DNA of 64,000 bases from Gorillibacterium timonense (GTDB lineage: Bacteria > Bacillota > Bacilli > Paenibacillales > NBRC-103111): assembly GCF_001457415.1 (NCBI RefSeq), contig NZ_LN881724.1:124001-188000 (forward strand), written 5' to 3'. Below are positions 1 through 8,551 of this stretch, piece after piece. Positions within the stretch are counted from its first letter, which is position 1. Every line of letters starts with the position of its first letter. The notes under the pieces are model-generated. The model had not been told where the DNA came from. It made no database searches and saw only the letters and a program-made list of their open reading frames with translations. The position numbers were made by a program, and so were the translations under genes.

Positions 1-51
1 CACAAGGTGCTTGCCACACCGGAGGAACTGACGGCCTGGACGAACGGGTAA
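1..51 (+). CDS. C-terminal tail of an unidentified gene
   Basis: Frame 1 is open from the window edge and ends in TAA at 49-51, encoding the last 16 residues of a protein (ending in TAWTNG). A strong terminator lies about 90 bases further on in the same direction, which supports a rightward gene ending here. Frame 3 is also open to a TGA at 63-65, so the reading frame is not certain. The product cannot be named. Confidence 0.3.
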   Translation, partial: HKVLATPEELTAWTNG

Positions 52-141
52 TCGTTCGCCGTTGAGTTATCGTAGCCGTCGGAGCTACCGGAGTAACCGT
101 ACCATCGAGATCGCCGATAAAATCCGGAGCATTCAACTGAG

Positions 142-186
142 AAGAAGCCGCTCTCCCCAGGAAAGGGAAGGCGGCTTCTTGTTATG
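142..186 (+). terminator. Intrinsic terminator
   Basis: A perfect 10-bp stem (AAGAAGCCGC at 142-151, GCGGCTTCTT at 171-180) encloses a 19-base loop and runs into a T-rich stretch. It probably ends the transcript of the gene truncated at the left edge. Confidence 0.75.
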
Positions 187-307
187 TTGTCCTAGAGCGT
201 GTTTGCAAACCCATGAAACGGTCGAATAGCAGGTGAGTGCCACCTGAAGAGTAGCCATTTGCGGCTATAGTCACAAGAGCTGATACTAATCATGGTGCCT
301 GTCCCGA

Positions 308-1783
308 TTAATGCTGCTTGGATCGTCGTTTGTTCTTGTACATCTCATGGTCGGCCCGCTCGATCATATCTTTGGCGCTGATCGCCTCTCCGGGCTCGTG
401 GACGAACATGCCGTAGCTGATCGAAAGGGCGAAGAGCCGGTCTGTATCCGTATTGAGCTCCTCCAGATCCATGGAGATGCGGTCCCAGACGGCCAGCGCC
501 TCCGCTTTGCTTTTGTTGAAGACTAGGATGAACTCGTCTCCACCATACCGAAACAGGAAGTCATTGCGGTCCAGATGAGTTTTGAGCACACGGCTCGCTT
601 CCAGGATGAGCTCATCGCCAACCGCGTGGCCCCAGCGGTCATTGACCAGCTTAAGGTCGTTGATATCGGCAAAGCATATCGTTAAGCTGCTTTCGGACGA
701 TTGCTCGGCGATCTTCTTCTCCAGAAGAGCCATACCATACCCTCGGTTTGGAACATCGGTCAGCGGGTCGGTGGTAGCATGCTTTTCCAGCTCGTATTCG
801 ATCTTCTTCAACTCCGAGATGTCGGTGATGCCGGCCAGGACGCAGACCTCATTCTCAAATTCGATCGCTTCGTAATTGATCATCACCCATTTTTTTGCGG
901 TTGGCGAGACGTCCAATTGAAATACTCGGTTCCTTGCACTGCCCGTCCGTTCCAACTCCTGTAGGATTTTCTCCTTGCTCTCGGCATCGGGGTAGGTGAC
1001 CGAAGCGTCGACCGATTCAAAGCCCATGGTGAACAGATCGAAGAGCTGGGAAGCCTTGGGGTTAATGAGCACAATGCGATCATCGCTCAAGCGGGACAGC
1101 ACAAGCGGGAACGGATTCACCGAGAACAGCTTCCGAAGCCTTTGCTCGCTCTCTTTTAGGCGGCGCTGGACGGTGAATTGCCGGGTCATGTAGTGATAGA
1201 AGATCAACACGATAAAGATGGCGATGGCTGCGGCTGCCGTGGTATTGATCTGCTTGGTGAGCAAGGCGCTCGGAGCTTGGCCGGTTCGATATAAGAGGAA
1301 TAGAAAGATCAGATGATTGAGCCCGGCAAAACACCCAAACACCCTCGGACGAATTGGCAGCAGAATCGAAACGCCGAGCACGATGATGATGTAAGCGTCA
1401 ACGTTGCCGTCCATGAGCTGGCTGTTGAGAGAGGAGAAGCTGGCGACCGCAAGGCAGAGGGCCGAATAGCCTTGAATGATCATGGAAGACCTCTTCGCCT
1501 GAAGGTCGGAGAAGCTGAATTGAAGCTGCCGGTAAAGGATGAGAAACAGAGCGGATACCGCCGCAGAGAGAAGATGGGTTACAAGGAGGCCTGTCCGGTA
1601 GCGGTCGGAGACGGATTCGCTCAATTGATAGAAATCCACAACGAAAAAGTAAGGATAGGCGAACAGCAGGAAGACGGAGATCCACTTGATCCGCCAAAGC
1701 AAATGCTCGTTATACCATCGGGTAAATAGCAACGTATCGTCGGCCCTGGGTGCTGAAGAGAGAGATTTGATCACAGGACTCAT
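308..1783 (-). CDS. Membrane-bound diguanylate cyclase (PAS-GGDEF)
   Basis: This 491-residue protein probably makes cyclic di-GMP from two GTP at the inner face of the membrane. The N-terminal 190 residues hold about six hydrophobic segments. A PAS-like sensor segment follows (about 215-330), then a GGDEF domain with an intact RYGGDEF catalytic loop, the motif itself at residues 414-418. The position where many cyclases carry the RxxD inhibitory site reads DRND, so product feedback at that site is doubtful. The ATG at 1783 directly abuts an AAAAGG stretch. An in-frame GTG at 1774 has better spacing from that site and may be the true start. The gene diverges from the nitroreductase. The input signal cannot be told from the sequence. 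Confidence 0.88.
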   Translation of the reverse strand: MSPVIKSLSSAPRADDTLLFTRWYNEHLLWRIKWISVFLLFAYPYFFVVDFYQLSESVSDRYRTGLLVTHLLSAAVSALFLILYRQLQFSFSDLQAKRSSMIIQGYSALCLAVASFSSLNSQLMDGNVDAYIIIVLGVSILLPIRPRVFGCFAGLNHLIFLFLLYRTGQAPSALLTKQINTTAAAAIAIFIVLIFYHYMTRQFTVQRRLKESEQRLRKLFSVNPFPLVLSRLSDDRIVLINPKASQLFDLFTMGFESVDASVTYPDAESKEKILQELERTGSARNRVFQLDVSPTAKKWVMINYEAIEFENEVCVLAGITDISELKKIEYELEKHATTDPLTDVPNRGYGMALLEKKIAEQSSESSLTICFADINDLKLVNDRWGHAVGDELILEASRVLKTHLDRNDFLFRYGGDEFILVFNKSKAEALAVWDRISMDLEELNTDTDRLFALSISYGMFVHEPGEAISAKDMIERADHEMYKNKRRSKQH

Positions 1784-1859
1784 CCTTTTGGCAAATTCAA
1801 TGGTATAATTGTAGCACAAAAAAGTGGAATATTTTACATTTATCCGGGAGGGACAAGGA

Positions 1860-2657
1860 ATGAGGATTGTCGGGATGGACCCGCAGCTATATGCGAGCAT
1901 GGAATCGCGGATTTCACGGAGAACATACACAGCGCCCCCCGAATGCGCACGGTTAGAGGAGCTGCAGCGCTACTCGGAAGAGCTGAATACGGCCGCGGAC
2001 GGAGCCGTCCGGATCGGAGTTTGGGCGGAAGGTGCCGATGAGGTATTCGGCGGTTTGACCAACAGCTACGGCATGTTCAGCGGGGTGCAGGCTTTTGCGG
2101 CATTTATCGGACGGATGGAAGGAGATGAAAGAAAGGCCAAAGCTTTATGCGGCTATTACGGAGAGCAATTCGTCCTGAAGGCGAATGCGCGAGGGCTCGG
2201 AACATGCTGGGTAGCGGGAACCTTTGACAAGGGGATGGCGAAAAAGATCGCGGGCGTCGAGGAAGGAGAAAAGCTCGTCTGCGTGGTGCCGCTCGGGATC
2301 GTGCCGGACAGCTTCAGCTTGCGGGAAAAGGTCGTGAAGGGATTCTCCACAGCAAGGAGACGCAAGCCGCTGGAGCAGCTGCTCCGCAATCCCGAAGAGC
2401 TGGCGGCCGCTCCCGATTGGATGCGATCGGCGCTGGAAGCGGCCCGAATCGCGCCTTCGGCCGTGAACCTGCAGCCGTGGAGGTTCACGCTCGCGCCTAC
2501 CGAGCAAGCGCTCACCGTGCAGGCGGAGGGCCGCGCCGAGAAGGAGCCAGTCGATCTGGGCATCGCCATGGCGCATGTCGAGATCGCCGCTCTTCAGGCG
2601 GGAGTTCAAGGGGAATGGTCGGAAGAGGCGGGCGCTTGGACGTTTCGCAGGGCGTAA
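1860..2657 (+). CDS. Nitroreductase family protein (TM1586 type)
   Basis: This 265-residue protein resembles the TM1586-type nitroreductase family, which has two fused FMN-binding halves. Visible motifs are GTCWVAGTF in the N-terminal half and IAPSAVNLQPWRF in the C-terminal half, the latter typical of the FMN pocket. Members are presumed to reduce nitro or quinone compounds with NAD(P)H, but the substrate here is unknown. The start is the ATG at 1860, behind GGGAGG with 8-base spacing; an upstream in-frame ATG at 1824 lacks such a site. A TATAAT hexamer lies at 1804-1809. The gene is followed at 28 bases by the TIM-barrel gene and may be cotranscribed with it. Confidence 0.8.
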   Translation: MRIVGMDPQLYASMESRISRRTYTAPPECARLEELQRYSEELNTAADGAVRIGVWAEGADEVFGGLTNSYGMFSGVQAFAAFIGRMEGDERKAKALCGYYGEQFVLKANARGLGTCWVAGTFDKGMAKKIAGVEEGEKLVCVVPLGIVPDSFSLREKVVKGFSTARRRKPLEQLLRNPEELAAAPDWMRSALEAARIAPSAVNLQPWRFTLAPTEQALTVQAEGRAEKEPVDLGIAMAHVEIAALQAGVQGEWSEEAGAWTFRRA

Positions 2658-2684
2658 CCCGGGACAGCGATCAGCTGGGAATGG

Positions 2685-3584
2685 ATGGCGATAATGAGGC
2701 GTTTTCTGATCGGGCAGCATGGCCGGTTCAACGAAGAGAAGGACCGGCGCGATTATCGAGCGTGGTTTTATGGGGTAGAAGCATGCCTTCTCCGTGAGGA
2801 AGAGGATGTGCGGAAGCTGGCGCAAGCGGCTGAAGAACGCGGGTTTCGGATCGGGGTGCATTTTCCTCTGCGGGGTGAACCGGGAATGCTGCGCGACGCG
2901 CTCTTCTTGTCTCCGGATGCGAGGGTTCGCTGCGAGGCTTGGAAATACATAGACTGCGAGATTGCGGGCATGCGCTCCTTGCGGCCGGAGTATGTTCTGT
3001 TTCATTATCCGAAGCCGGTGCTCGTGGCGGAGGAGGTGGATGCGGAGAAATGGCGCTTTGCAGACAATCGGGAATTCCTCTCTCAAACGAGCATCAGCCC
3101 GGAGGAGTTCCGTTCTCTTAGCGATGAGCTGTTTGCCCGGCTGACGGAACGGAGCACACGGGAAGGATGGATCCCTGTTTTGGAGTTCGATCTGATTCCT
3201 CGGGTCATCTATGAGACCGATCTGCTGGAAGAGCTTCTGGATAAGCATCGGCGAATTCGGCTTTGCCTGGATACGGCGCGCCTCTATCTGCAAGAGCGGA
3301 CCGATCCGGGATTTACGGCAGCGGATCTCATCCAAAAATTTGCTCGCTATGCCCACCTCATCCATCTGTCCAACCTGCACGATGGGGATCCGCCGATCCG
3401 GCATGTTCCGGTCATGCCCGATCAGCAGACAGAGGAAGGCTGGGCGCCCATCGCCGAGTATCTGACGCTCATTCGCAAGGAGAATCCTGAGGTGAGGGTG
3501 CTGTTCGAGCATCGCTCGGAGGAGATTAGCGACGAAGAATTGGACAACTGCTATGCTTGGGCCGAGGAGCTGTTGAACGGCTGA
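2685..3584 (+). CDS. TIM-barrel protein, sugar isomerase/epimerase or UV-endonuclease-like
   Basis: The 299-residue product has the look of the xylose-isomerase-like TIM-barrel superfamily. Acidic and histidine residues sit at strand ends (HFPLRGEP, LEFDLIPR, LCLDTARL, HLIHLSNLHDGD, VLFEHRSEE), as expected for a metal-binding site at the mouth of the barrel. No subfamily can be named with confidence; a phosphosugar isomerase/epimerase and a UvsE-like endonuclease share this fold. The ATG at 2685 follows a weak CTGGGA; an in-frame ATG at 2694 is an alternative. It sits directly behind the nitroreductase gene. Confidence 0.65.
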   Translation: MAIMRRFLIGQHGRFNEEKDRRDYRAWFYGVEACLLREEEDVRKLAQAAEERGFRIGVHFPLRGEPGMLRDALFLSPDARVRCEAWKYIDCEIAGMRSLRPEYVLFHYPKPVLVAEEVDAEKWRFADNREFLSQTSISPEEFRSLSDELFARLTERSTREGWIPVLEFDLIPRVIYETDLLEELLDKHRRIRLCLDTARLYLQERTDPGFTAADLIQKFARYAHLIHLSNLHDGDPPIRHVPVMPDQQTEEGWAPIAEYLTLIRKENPEVRVLFEHRSEEISDEELDNCYAWAEELLNG

Positions 3585-3698
3585 TCGCAGGATAATCCTG
3601 GGCCGAGAAATGACGGACACTGGCTCCGTGGGTCGGCTTATCGCAGCTCTGCTGCTTCCTCTTCGATGATGGAGCAGCTCACACAGGAACGCTGCCTT

Positions 3699-4442
3699 CT
3701 ACGCCTGGAGTCCTCGTTTCGCAAGCTCGGCAAGCGGCCCGCTCGCATCCTTTACGCAGCCGCCATGATAACACCAGATGTCGGACGGATTAAGCTCGGC
3801 CAGCTTTATTAGCGAAGCGTAAGCATTCGCAGGATCGTGGCAGAGTGTGGGATCGGGTGCGGCCAGCACACCGCGCTTCGCTTCTAGCGCGTCTCCTGCG
3901 ATGAGGATGCGGGACTCGCGGTGGAACAGGCTGATGTGCCCCGGAGTGTGTCCGGGAGTCGCGATCACCGTCCACTCAAGCGCATAAGGATGCGGCTCGC
4001 CATCCTCCAGAAGGACTGTCACCTTCGCTTTCGGCGGGTTGTCCATCAAGCGAAGCAGCGGGCCTCCGATTTCCTCCGGTGCGTGTTTTAGCTGCTCCCG
4101 AACCGCTGGTGTGAATTTCAAGATCGGGCGATCTCCTTCCACATGCGGCTTCTCCAGCGCGCTCGTCATAACGGCTACAGGGCGTCTTGAGCGCTGGATA
4201 AGCTCAGGGAGACCGCCAATATGATCGATATCCTGATGAGTTAAGAATACGCTGGAGAGAGAATCCGGAGACACGCCGGCGTCGTTCATTTTTTGCGAGA
4301 GAAGGGGCGCTTGCCCGGGATACCCCGCATCGATCAGGTGGGACTCGCTGCCGTTTGTGAGCAGCATGGGATAGATCTCTCGTGTTTCTCCAAGCAGGGA
4401 TTGGGACAATTCCAAGGGGATTAGGCGGAATGGCAGATTCAT
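3699..4442 (-). CDS. Metallo-beta-lactamase-fold hydrolase
   Basis: This is a 247-residue MBL-fold protein. The metal motif reads THQDIDHIGG (His69, Asp71, Asp73, His74), a common variant of HxHxDH in which the second His is replaced. Further ligands are expected in TPGHTPGH and in a C-terminal YHGG. The fold hydrolyses thioesters, lactones or phosphoesters with a dinuclear metal site; the substrate here is unknown. The start ATG at 4442 lies behind a strong AAGGAGGAG. A near-perfect housekeeping promoter stands upstream, and the gene forms its own transcription unit. Confidence 0.85.
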   Translation of the reverse strand: MNLPFRLIPLELSQSLLGETREIYPMLLTNGSESHLIDAGYPGQAPLLSQKMNDAGVSPDSLSSVFLTHQDIDHIGGLPELIQRSRRPVAVMTSALEKPHVEGDRPILKFTPAVREQLKHAPEEIGGPLLRLMDNPPKAKVTVLLEDGEPHPYALEWTVIATPGHTPGHISLFHRESRILIAGDALEAKRGVLAAPDPTLCHDPANAYASLIKLAELNPSDIWCYHGGCVKDASGPLAELAKRGLQA

Positions 4443-4511
4443 TTATACTCCTCCTTGTACATGAAATGGGAAATGCAGAAGGAGTATAACCCGAGTAAAT
4501 ATAAAAGTAAA

Positions 4512-4540
4512 ATTATAGCATAAAATAATTAATTTGTCAA
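4512..4540 (-). promoter_or_regulatory. Sigma-A promoter of the MBL-fold gene
   Basis: On the minus strand TTGACA (4540-4535) is separated by exactly 17 bases from TATAAT (4517-4512). Both hexamers match consensus. It fires towards the MBL-fold gene, giving an untranslated leader of about 60 bases. The rest of 4541-4673 holds no recognisable gene. Confidence 0.85.
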
Positions 4541-4673
4541 TCGTGAAACGGTGAACTTTCCATGAAACTCATAAGCGTCTCGACTCAAAAATAAGGGGTT
4601 TCAACCCTCATTGGCATACCAATTGACGTTGACTCCTATGCATTCGAATAAGGTTGAAAACGGAATGGGGGGA

Positions 4674-5447
4674 TTAATCACCCTCTTCGCCATCGTCCAG
4701 AAGCTCGTTCAGCATTTTCCGCGGGTTATTCAGGAATTCTCGGGTGATGAGATAATGGTCGGTCTCCTCCAGCTTCCTCCTTTCCAGGCCCGTATCGGTC
4801 AACTGGTAGATGACTGCATCCGGGTACGCCATGAGGATCGGCGAGTGGGTGGCGATGACAAACTGAGAGTCCTTACGGATGAGCTGGTGCATCCGCGACA
4901 GCATCGCCATCTGACGGAAAGGCGAGAGGGCCGCCTCAGGCTCGTCCAGTAAGTACAACCCATTCCCGGAGAAGCGGTGCAGGAAGGCGGCGAAGAACGA
5001 CTCGCCATGCGATTGTTCATGCAGCGATTTGCCGCCGTAGGATTCCCGAATCGGCGGACCGAAGCTGAATTCCTTGTCCAACGTATCCATGTTCGATGCG
5101 AAATTGTAATAGCTCTCCGCCCGGAAAAAGAAGCCGTCCCGAGGCCGACGGATGCCGCGCACGAGGCGAATGGCTTCATAGAGCGGGGAGTGGGTGGACG
5201 CGGTAGAAAAGTTGAAGTTCAGTGTGCCGCCTTCGGGGTTGAAGCCCCAAGCGACCGCCAGCGCCTCCATTAGAGTCGATTTGCCCATTCCATTTTCGCC
5301 GACCAGATAGGTCACCTTCGGATGAAATTCGAGGCTCTCCAAGCAGGACACAGCAGGCAGCGAATAGGGATAGACGGCAAAGTCGGGAATCCGCTCCCGC
5401 AGAAGCTGGGCTCTCCGCAAATAGGGGGCTGTTGGTTGAAGCGTCAT
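4674..5447 (-). CDS. Stand-alone AAA/ABC-type ATPase
   Basis: The 257-residue product has Walker A GENGMGKST (residues 50-58), a signature-like SHGESFF (about 146), Walker B LYLLDEPE (about 164) and the H-loop ATHSPIL (about 199). It is a compact SMC/OLD-like ABC ATPase without a transmembrane or nuclease domain. Such proteins occur widely in Bacillales and their role is mostly unknown. The start ATG at 5447 follows GGGAG at suitable spacing; the open frame continues upstream only because it passes through the tRNA gene. No partner gene of a defence system is adjacent, so I do not call it a defence ATPase. Confidence 0.8.
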   Translation of the reverse strand: MTLQPTAPYLRRAQLLRERIPDFAVYPYSLPAVSCLESLEFHPKVTYLVGENGMGKSTLMEALAVAWGFNPEGGTLNFNFSTASTHSPLYEAIRLVRGIRRPRDGFFFRAESYYNFASNMDTLDKEFSFGPPIRESYGGKSLHEQSHGESFFAAFLHRFSGNGLYLLDEPEAALSPFRQMAMLSRMHQLIRKDSQFVIATHSPILMAYPDAVIYQLTDTGLERRKLEETDHYLITREFLNNPRKMLNELLDDGEEGD

Positions 5448-5613
5448 CAGTTTCACTCCCAAGTCCACAACGTTAGGTGACTGGCCATAGCGCAGCAGCG
5501 CGTAGGCCCGTACGGTTATCGTACCATTCCTTCTCCTACGGAGGAAGGACTGTTCAAGCCGGGGTAGATCTCCTAATGGGAGCGACCCTTTCGAAAAATG
5601 GGTGTAAAAAAAC

Positions 5614-5642
5614 TTGCACGACCTATTCATCCGTGCTATTAT
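5614..5642 (+). promoter_or_regulatory. Promoter of tRNA-Lys
   Basis: TTGCAC (5614-5619), a 17-base spacer and TATTAT (5637-5642) stand 15 bases before the 5' end of the tRNA. Confidence 0.7.
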
Positions 5643-5657
5643 AAGTTTCGTTGTCTC

Positions 5658-5730
5658 GGGTCTGTAGCTCAGCTGGCAGAGCAGGTGACTCTTAATCATC
5701 AGGTCGTGGGTTCGAACCCCACCGGACCCA
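5658..5730 (+). tRNA. tRNA-Lys (anticodon CTT)
   Basis: A complete cloverleaf can be read: a 7-bp acceptor stem (GGGTCTG with CGGACCC), a D arm containing TAGCTCAGCTGGCAGAGC, an anticodon loop CTCTTAA with CTT at 5691-5693, and a T arm GTGGGTTCGAACCCCAC. The discriminator is A and the CCA end is not encoded. It is a solitary tRNA between the ATPase and murI. Confidence 0.96.
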
Positions 5731-5835
5731 TTCCATACCGAGTACAGGAGAGCAGCCATGTCCGCGACTGGTTGTTCTTTTTCTGTTCTCTCCGTGGTAC
5801 ATTCATAGTGCAACCGAAGACGAGGCGGTGAGAGA

Positions 5836-6624
5836 ATGAGCATCGTGGTATTCGATTCGGGGCTGGGCGGGGTGACCGTGCTGCACAAAGCCCTGCAGGT
5901 GCTTCCTTATGAACAGTACATCTATTTTGCCGATGACGGTCATGTCCCTTACGGTACCAAGACGAAGGAAGAAGTGCGCTCTTGCATCCTCGCTTCGATG
6001 GAAGCAACCATTACGGACGAGACGCGCGCGCTCGTCGTGGCCTGCAACACGGCGACCAGCATCGCCATTGGCGATCTTCGCAAACGGTACGGTTTTCCTG
6101 TGATCGGGATGGAGCCGGCGGTCAAGCCGGCGGTCGAACTGAGCCGCTCTACAGGAAGACGGGTGCTGGTACTGGCGACCGCGCTCACGTTGCGCGAGGC
6201 CAAGTACCACGATCTGGTGAATCGCTTGGGCGATTCCGGCCGGATCGATTCGCTGCCGATGCCCGGGCTCGTGACCTTGGCGGAGGAGTTGGTCTTTACC
6301 GGACCGCGAGTACAGGCTTACCTGGATGAGACGCTTGGCGGCTACGATTGGACGAAGTACGGAACGATCGTTTTGGGCTGTACGCATTTTCAATTTTTCC
6401 GAACTGCACTCGCCGCGTTTCTTCCCCCTCATGTCGAACTGATCGACGGAAGCGCAGGGACGGTTCGCAGGCTTCAGGAGCTGATCGGGAGCGGAGAAGC
6501 AGTTGCGGATTCGCCAGGCAGCATCGAGTTCCGCCATTCCGGTTCGGACGCCGGATATCCCGACAAAATGCGGCACGCACTGGACTGGTACCGCCGGGAT
6601 CGTTCCGGGCAGACGCACGATTGA
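5836..6624 (+). CDS. murI: Glutamate racemase
   Basis: The 262-residue enzyme interconverts L- and D-glutamate for peptidoglycan synthesis. The two catalytic cysteines lie in ACNTAT (Cys70) and GCTH (Cys182), and the N-terminal FDSGLGG and the PYG segment are present. The usual GDTARxPYG segment reads ADDGHVPYG here, a departure from the common form, so a general Asp/Glu racemase is possible. The ATG at 5836 is preceded by GAGGCGGTGAG. A clear terminator follows, making it a single-gene unit. Confidence 0.85.
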   Translation: MSIVVFDSGLGGVTVLHKALQVLPYEQYIYFADDGHVPYGTKTKEEVRSCILASMEATITDETRALVVACNTATSIAIGDLRKRYGFPVIGMEPAVKPAVELSRSTGRRVLVLATALTLREAKYHDLVNRLGDSGRIDSLPMPGLVTLAEELVFTGPRVQAYLDETLGGYDWTKYGTIVLGCTHFQFFRTALAAFLPPHVELIDGSAGTVRRLQELIGSGEAVADSPGSIEFRHSGSDAGYPDKMRHALDWYRRDRSGQTHD

Positions 6625-6657
6625 ATCGAATGAATCGATTGGAAGCACGAGCGTGAG

Positions 6658-6686
6658 AAGACGGGCCAGAGGCCCGTCTTTTTTTG
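6658..6686 (+). terminator. Terminator of murI
   Basis: AAGACGGGCC (6658-6667) pairs perfectly with GGCCCGTCTT (6671-6680) across a 3-base loop, followed by a run of T. Confidence 0.93.
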
Positions 6687-6721
6687 TTTACAGAGGCCGC
6701 AATTTGGACAAAAAATAGCAG

Positions 6722-6749
6722 TTGTGCTTCCGGTCAAATGTTGTATAAT
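6722..6749 (+). promoter_or_regulatory. Promoter of the pot regulator/operon
   Basis: TTGTGC (6722-6727) and a perfect TATAAT (6744-6749) are spaced by 16 bases, upstream of the XRE-cupin gene. Confidence 0.6.
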
Positions 6750-6802
6750 AATGTCGATTGATTAAACTTAAAGTAACGTGATTGCAAACAACAATTATCT
6801 CA

Positions 6803-6821
6803 TGTTTAGCTAATGTAAACA
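6803..6821 (+). promoter_or_regulatory. Palindrome, candidate operator of the XRE-cupin regulator
   Basis: TGTTTA (6803-6808) and TAAACA (6816-6821) form a 6-7-6 inverted repeat between the -10 element and the ATG at 6842. The position suits autoregulation; binding is inferred only. Confidence 0.4.
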
Positions 6822-6841
6822 AAAGCGAATGAGGTTATGCC

Positions 6842-7384
6842 ATGGAAATCGGCAAGAAAATCAAAAATCTACGGCTGAAAAAGGGGCTCACCCAGGAAGA
6901 GCTGGGTGAGAGGACCAACCTGAGTAAGGGCTACATCTCTCAATTGGAGCGGGACTTGAGTTCTCCCTCCATTGAAACGTTCTTCAGCATCCTGGAGGTG
7001 CTCGGCTGTAAGCCGAAGGACTTCTTCGACGAGGATGAACGGGAGCAGAAGGTGGTTTTCGGCGGAGAGGACTTGACGGAGATTCGCGATGAGGAGCGGG
7101 GCTACCAGATTCAATGGCTCGTGCCCGATTCCAACGAGCGGATCATGGAGCCGATCCGGCTGACCTTGGAAGCCAGCGGGGAGTTCAAGCAATTCGAGCC
7201 TTCCCTGTCGGAAACCTTCGCTCTCGTCCTGAAGGGCCGCATTCAGCTTCGGCTGGGCAAGCGGGTCTACACCGCTTCAGCGGGAGATACCGTGTATTTT
7301 CATGCCTCGGACGAGCATCAAATTGTCAATGACGGGGATGTTCCGGCGGAACTCATCCTCATCGCGACGGATTCGTACCTGTAA
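6842..7384 (+). CDS. XRE-cupin transcriptional regulator (PuuR-like)
   Basis: This 180-residue regulator has an N-terminal helix-turn-helix of the Cro/CI type (about residues 6-60, containing GLTQEELGERTNLSKGYISQ) and a C-terminal cupin (about 110-178). This architecture is known from PuuR and similar regulators that sense small amines or amino acids. It lies 57 bases upstream of potA and in the same orientation, so it probably senses polyamines and controls the pot operon. The ATG at 6842 is supported by the domain start, although the ribosome binding site (GAGGTT) is modest. Confidence 0.85.
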   Translation: MEIGKKIKNLRLKKGLTQEELGERTNLSKGYISQLERDLSSPSIETFFSILEVLGCKPKDFFDEDEREQKVVFGGEDLTEIRDEERGYQIQWLVPDSNERIMEPIRLTLEASGEFKQFEPSLSETFALVLKGRIQLRLGKRVYTASAGDTVYFHASDEHQIVNDGDVPAELILIATDSYL

Positions 7385-7441
7385 GCGCTCATAGCGGACG
7401 CCGCTTGACGGCTGCTAGTTTATCATGAAGGAGAGAAGGAA

Positions 7442-8551
7442 ATGACGGAAGACCAGATCATCATCCGCTTTGAAGGGGTTACCCAGCAGTTTGACGACGA
7501 TGAAGCGGTGTTGAAGGATGTCAGCTTTGAAATCGAACGGGGAAAATTTTACACGCTGCTCGGGCCTTCCGGCTGCGGCAAGACGACGATCCTGAGGCTG
7601 ATCGCCGGATTCATTCAACCTTCTCGGGGCAATATCTTCATGAACGGCAAGGTGATCAACCGCATTCCTGCCAATGAGCGCCAGGTTAATACCGTTTTTC
7701 AGGATTACGCGCTTTTCCCTCATCTAAACGTCTTCGAGAACGTCGCCTTCGGCTTGCGCATCAAGAAGCTGAAAAATGCCGATGTGGAGAAAAAGGTAAT
7801 GGAAGCCCTTCGCTTCGTCAACCTGGTGGGCTACGAGAAGCGGGAAATCAGCGAGATGTCCGGCGGTCAGCGCCAGCGCGTCGCCATCGCCCGCGCCATC
7901 GTCAACGAACCGGAGATCATCCTTCTCGATGAGCCGCTGTCCGCGCTCGACCTGAAGCTGCGTACCGAGATGCAGTATGAGCTGCGCGAGCTGCAGCGCC
8001 GCCTCGGCATCACCTTCATCTTCGTCACCCATGACCAGGAGGAGGCGCTCGCGATGTCCGACGTCATCTTCGTCCTGAACGGGGGCATCATCCAGCAGAG
8101 CGGAACTCCGATGGATATCTACGACGAACCGATCAACCGCTTCGTGGCGGATTTCATCGGCGAGTCCAACATCGTTCCGGGCCGGATGAAGCGCGACTTC
8201 CTCGTGGAATTCGCAGGCAAGGAATTCGAATGCGTCGACCAAGGGCTGCAGGCGGACGAGCCGGTAGAGATCGTCATCCGTCCGGAGGACCTGGAGATCA
8301 CGAAGCCGGAACTCGGCAAGCTGCAGGTGCGCGTCGATACGCAGCTGTTCCGCGGCGTGCATTTCGAGATCAGCACCTATGACGACGCCGGCAACGAGTG
8401 GCTCGTTCATTCCACGAAGAGAGCGACCGTAGGCGATCGGATCGGGCTTGCCTTCGACCCGGAAGCCATTCACGTCATGCGCTTCGGCGAGACGGAAGAG
8501 GAATTCGATAAGCGGCTGGAGGCCTACAGCGAGGTCAGCTATGGAGAATAA
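7442..8551 (+). CDS. potA: Spermidine/putrescine ABC transporter, ATP-binding subunit
   Basis: This 369-residue ATPase energises polyamine import. Walker A is GPSGCGKTT (residues 41-49), the signature [13 protein letters not shown] begins near residue 139 and Walker [11 protein letters not shown] lies near 160. A C-terminal TOBE-type regulatory domain starts near residue 270. The AAGGAGAGAAGGA site before the ATG at 7442 is strong. The 3' end overlaps potB by 11 bases, showing translational coupling. Confidence 0.93.
   Translation: MTEDQIIIRFEGVTQQFDDDEAVLKDVSFEIERGKFYTLLGPSGCGKTTILRLIAGFIQPSRGNIFMNGKVINRIPANERQVNTVFQDYALFPHLNVFENVAFGLRIKKLKNADVEKKVMEALRFVNLVGYEKREISEMSGGQRQRVAIARAIVNEPEIILLDEPLSALDLKLRTEMQYELRELQRRLGITFIFVTHDQEEALAMSDVIFVLNGGIIQQSGTPMDIYDEPINRFVADFIGESNIVPGRMKRDFLVEFAGKEFECVDQGLQADEPVEIVIRPEDLEITKPELGKLQVRVDTQLFRGVHFEISTYDDAGNEWLVHSTKRATVGDRIGLAFDPEAIHVMRFGETEEEFDKRLEAYSEVSYGE

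Noticed and set aside
2145..3620. 491-codon open frame antisense to the nitroreductase and TIM-barrel genes
   Set aside because: It mirrors GC-rich coding sequence, has no ribosome binding site or family likeness, and both genes on the other strand have good motifs.
4585..4615. GGGTTTCAACCC palindrome as a terminator of the ATPase gene
   Set aside because: The stem is short with a bulge and lies about 80 bases past the stop; too weak to annotate.
4674..5447. Stand-alone ATPase as part of a phage-defence system
   Set aside because: No nuclease, TOPRIM or other defence partner is adjacent; the neighbours are a hydrolase, a tRNA and murI.
5448..5888. N-terminal extension of the ATPase to 404 residues
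   Set aside because: The extra frame runs through the tRNA-Lys gene; the ATG at 5447 has its own ribosome binding site.
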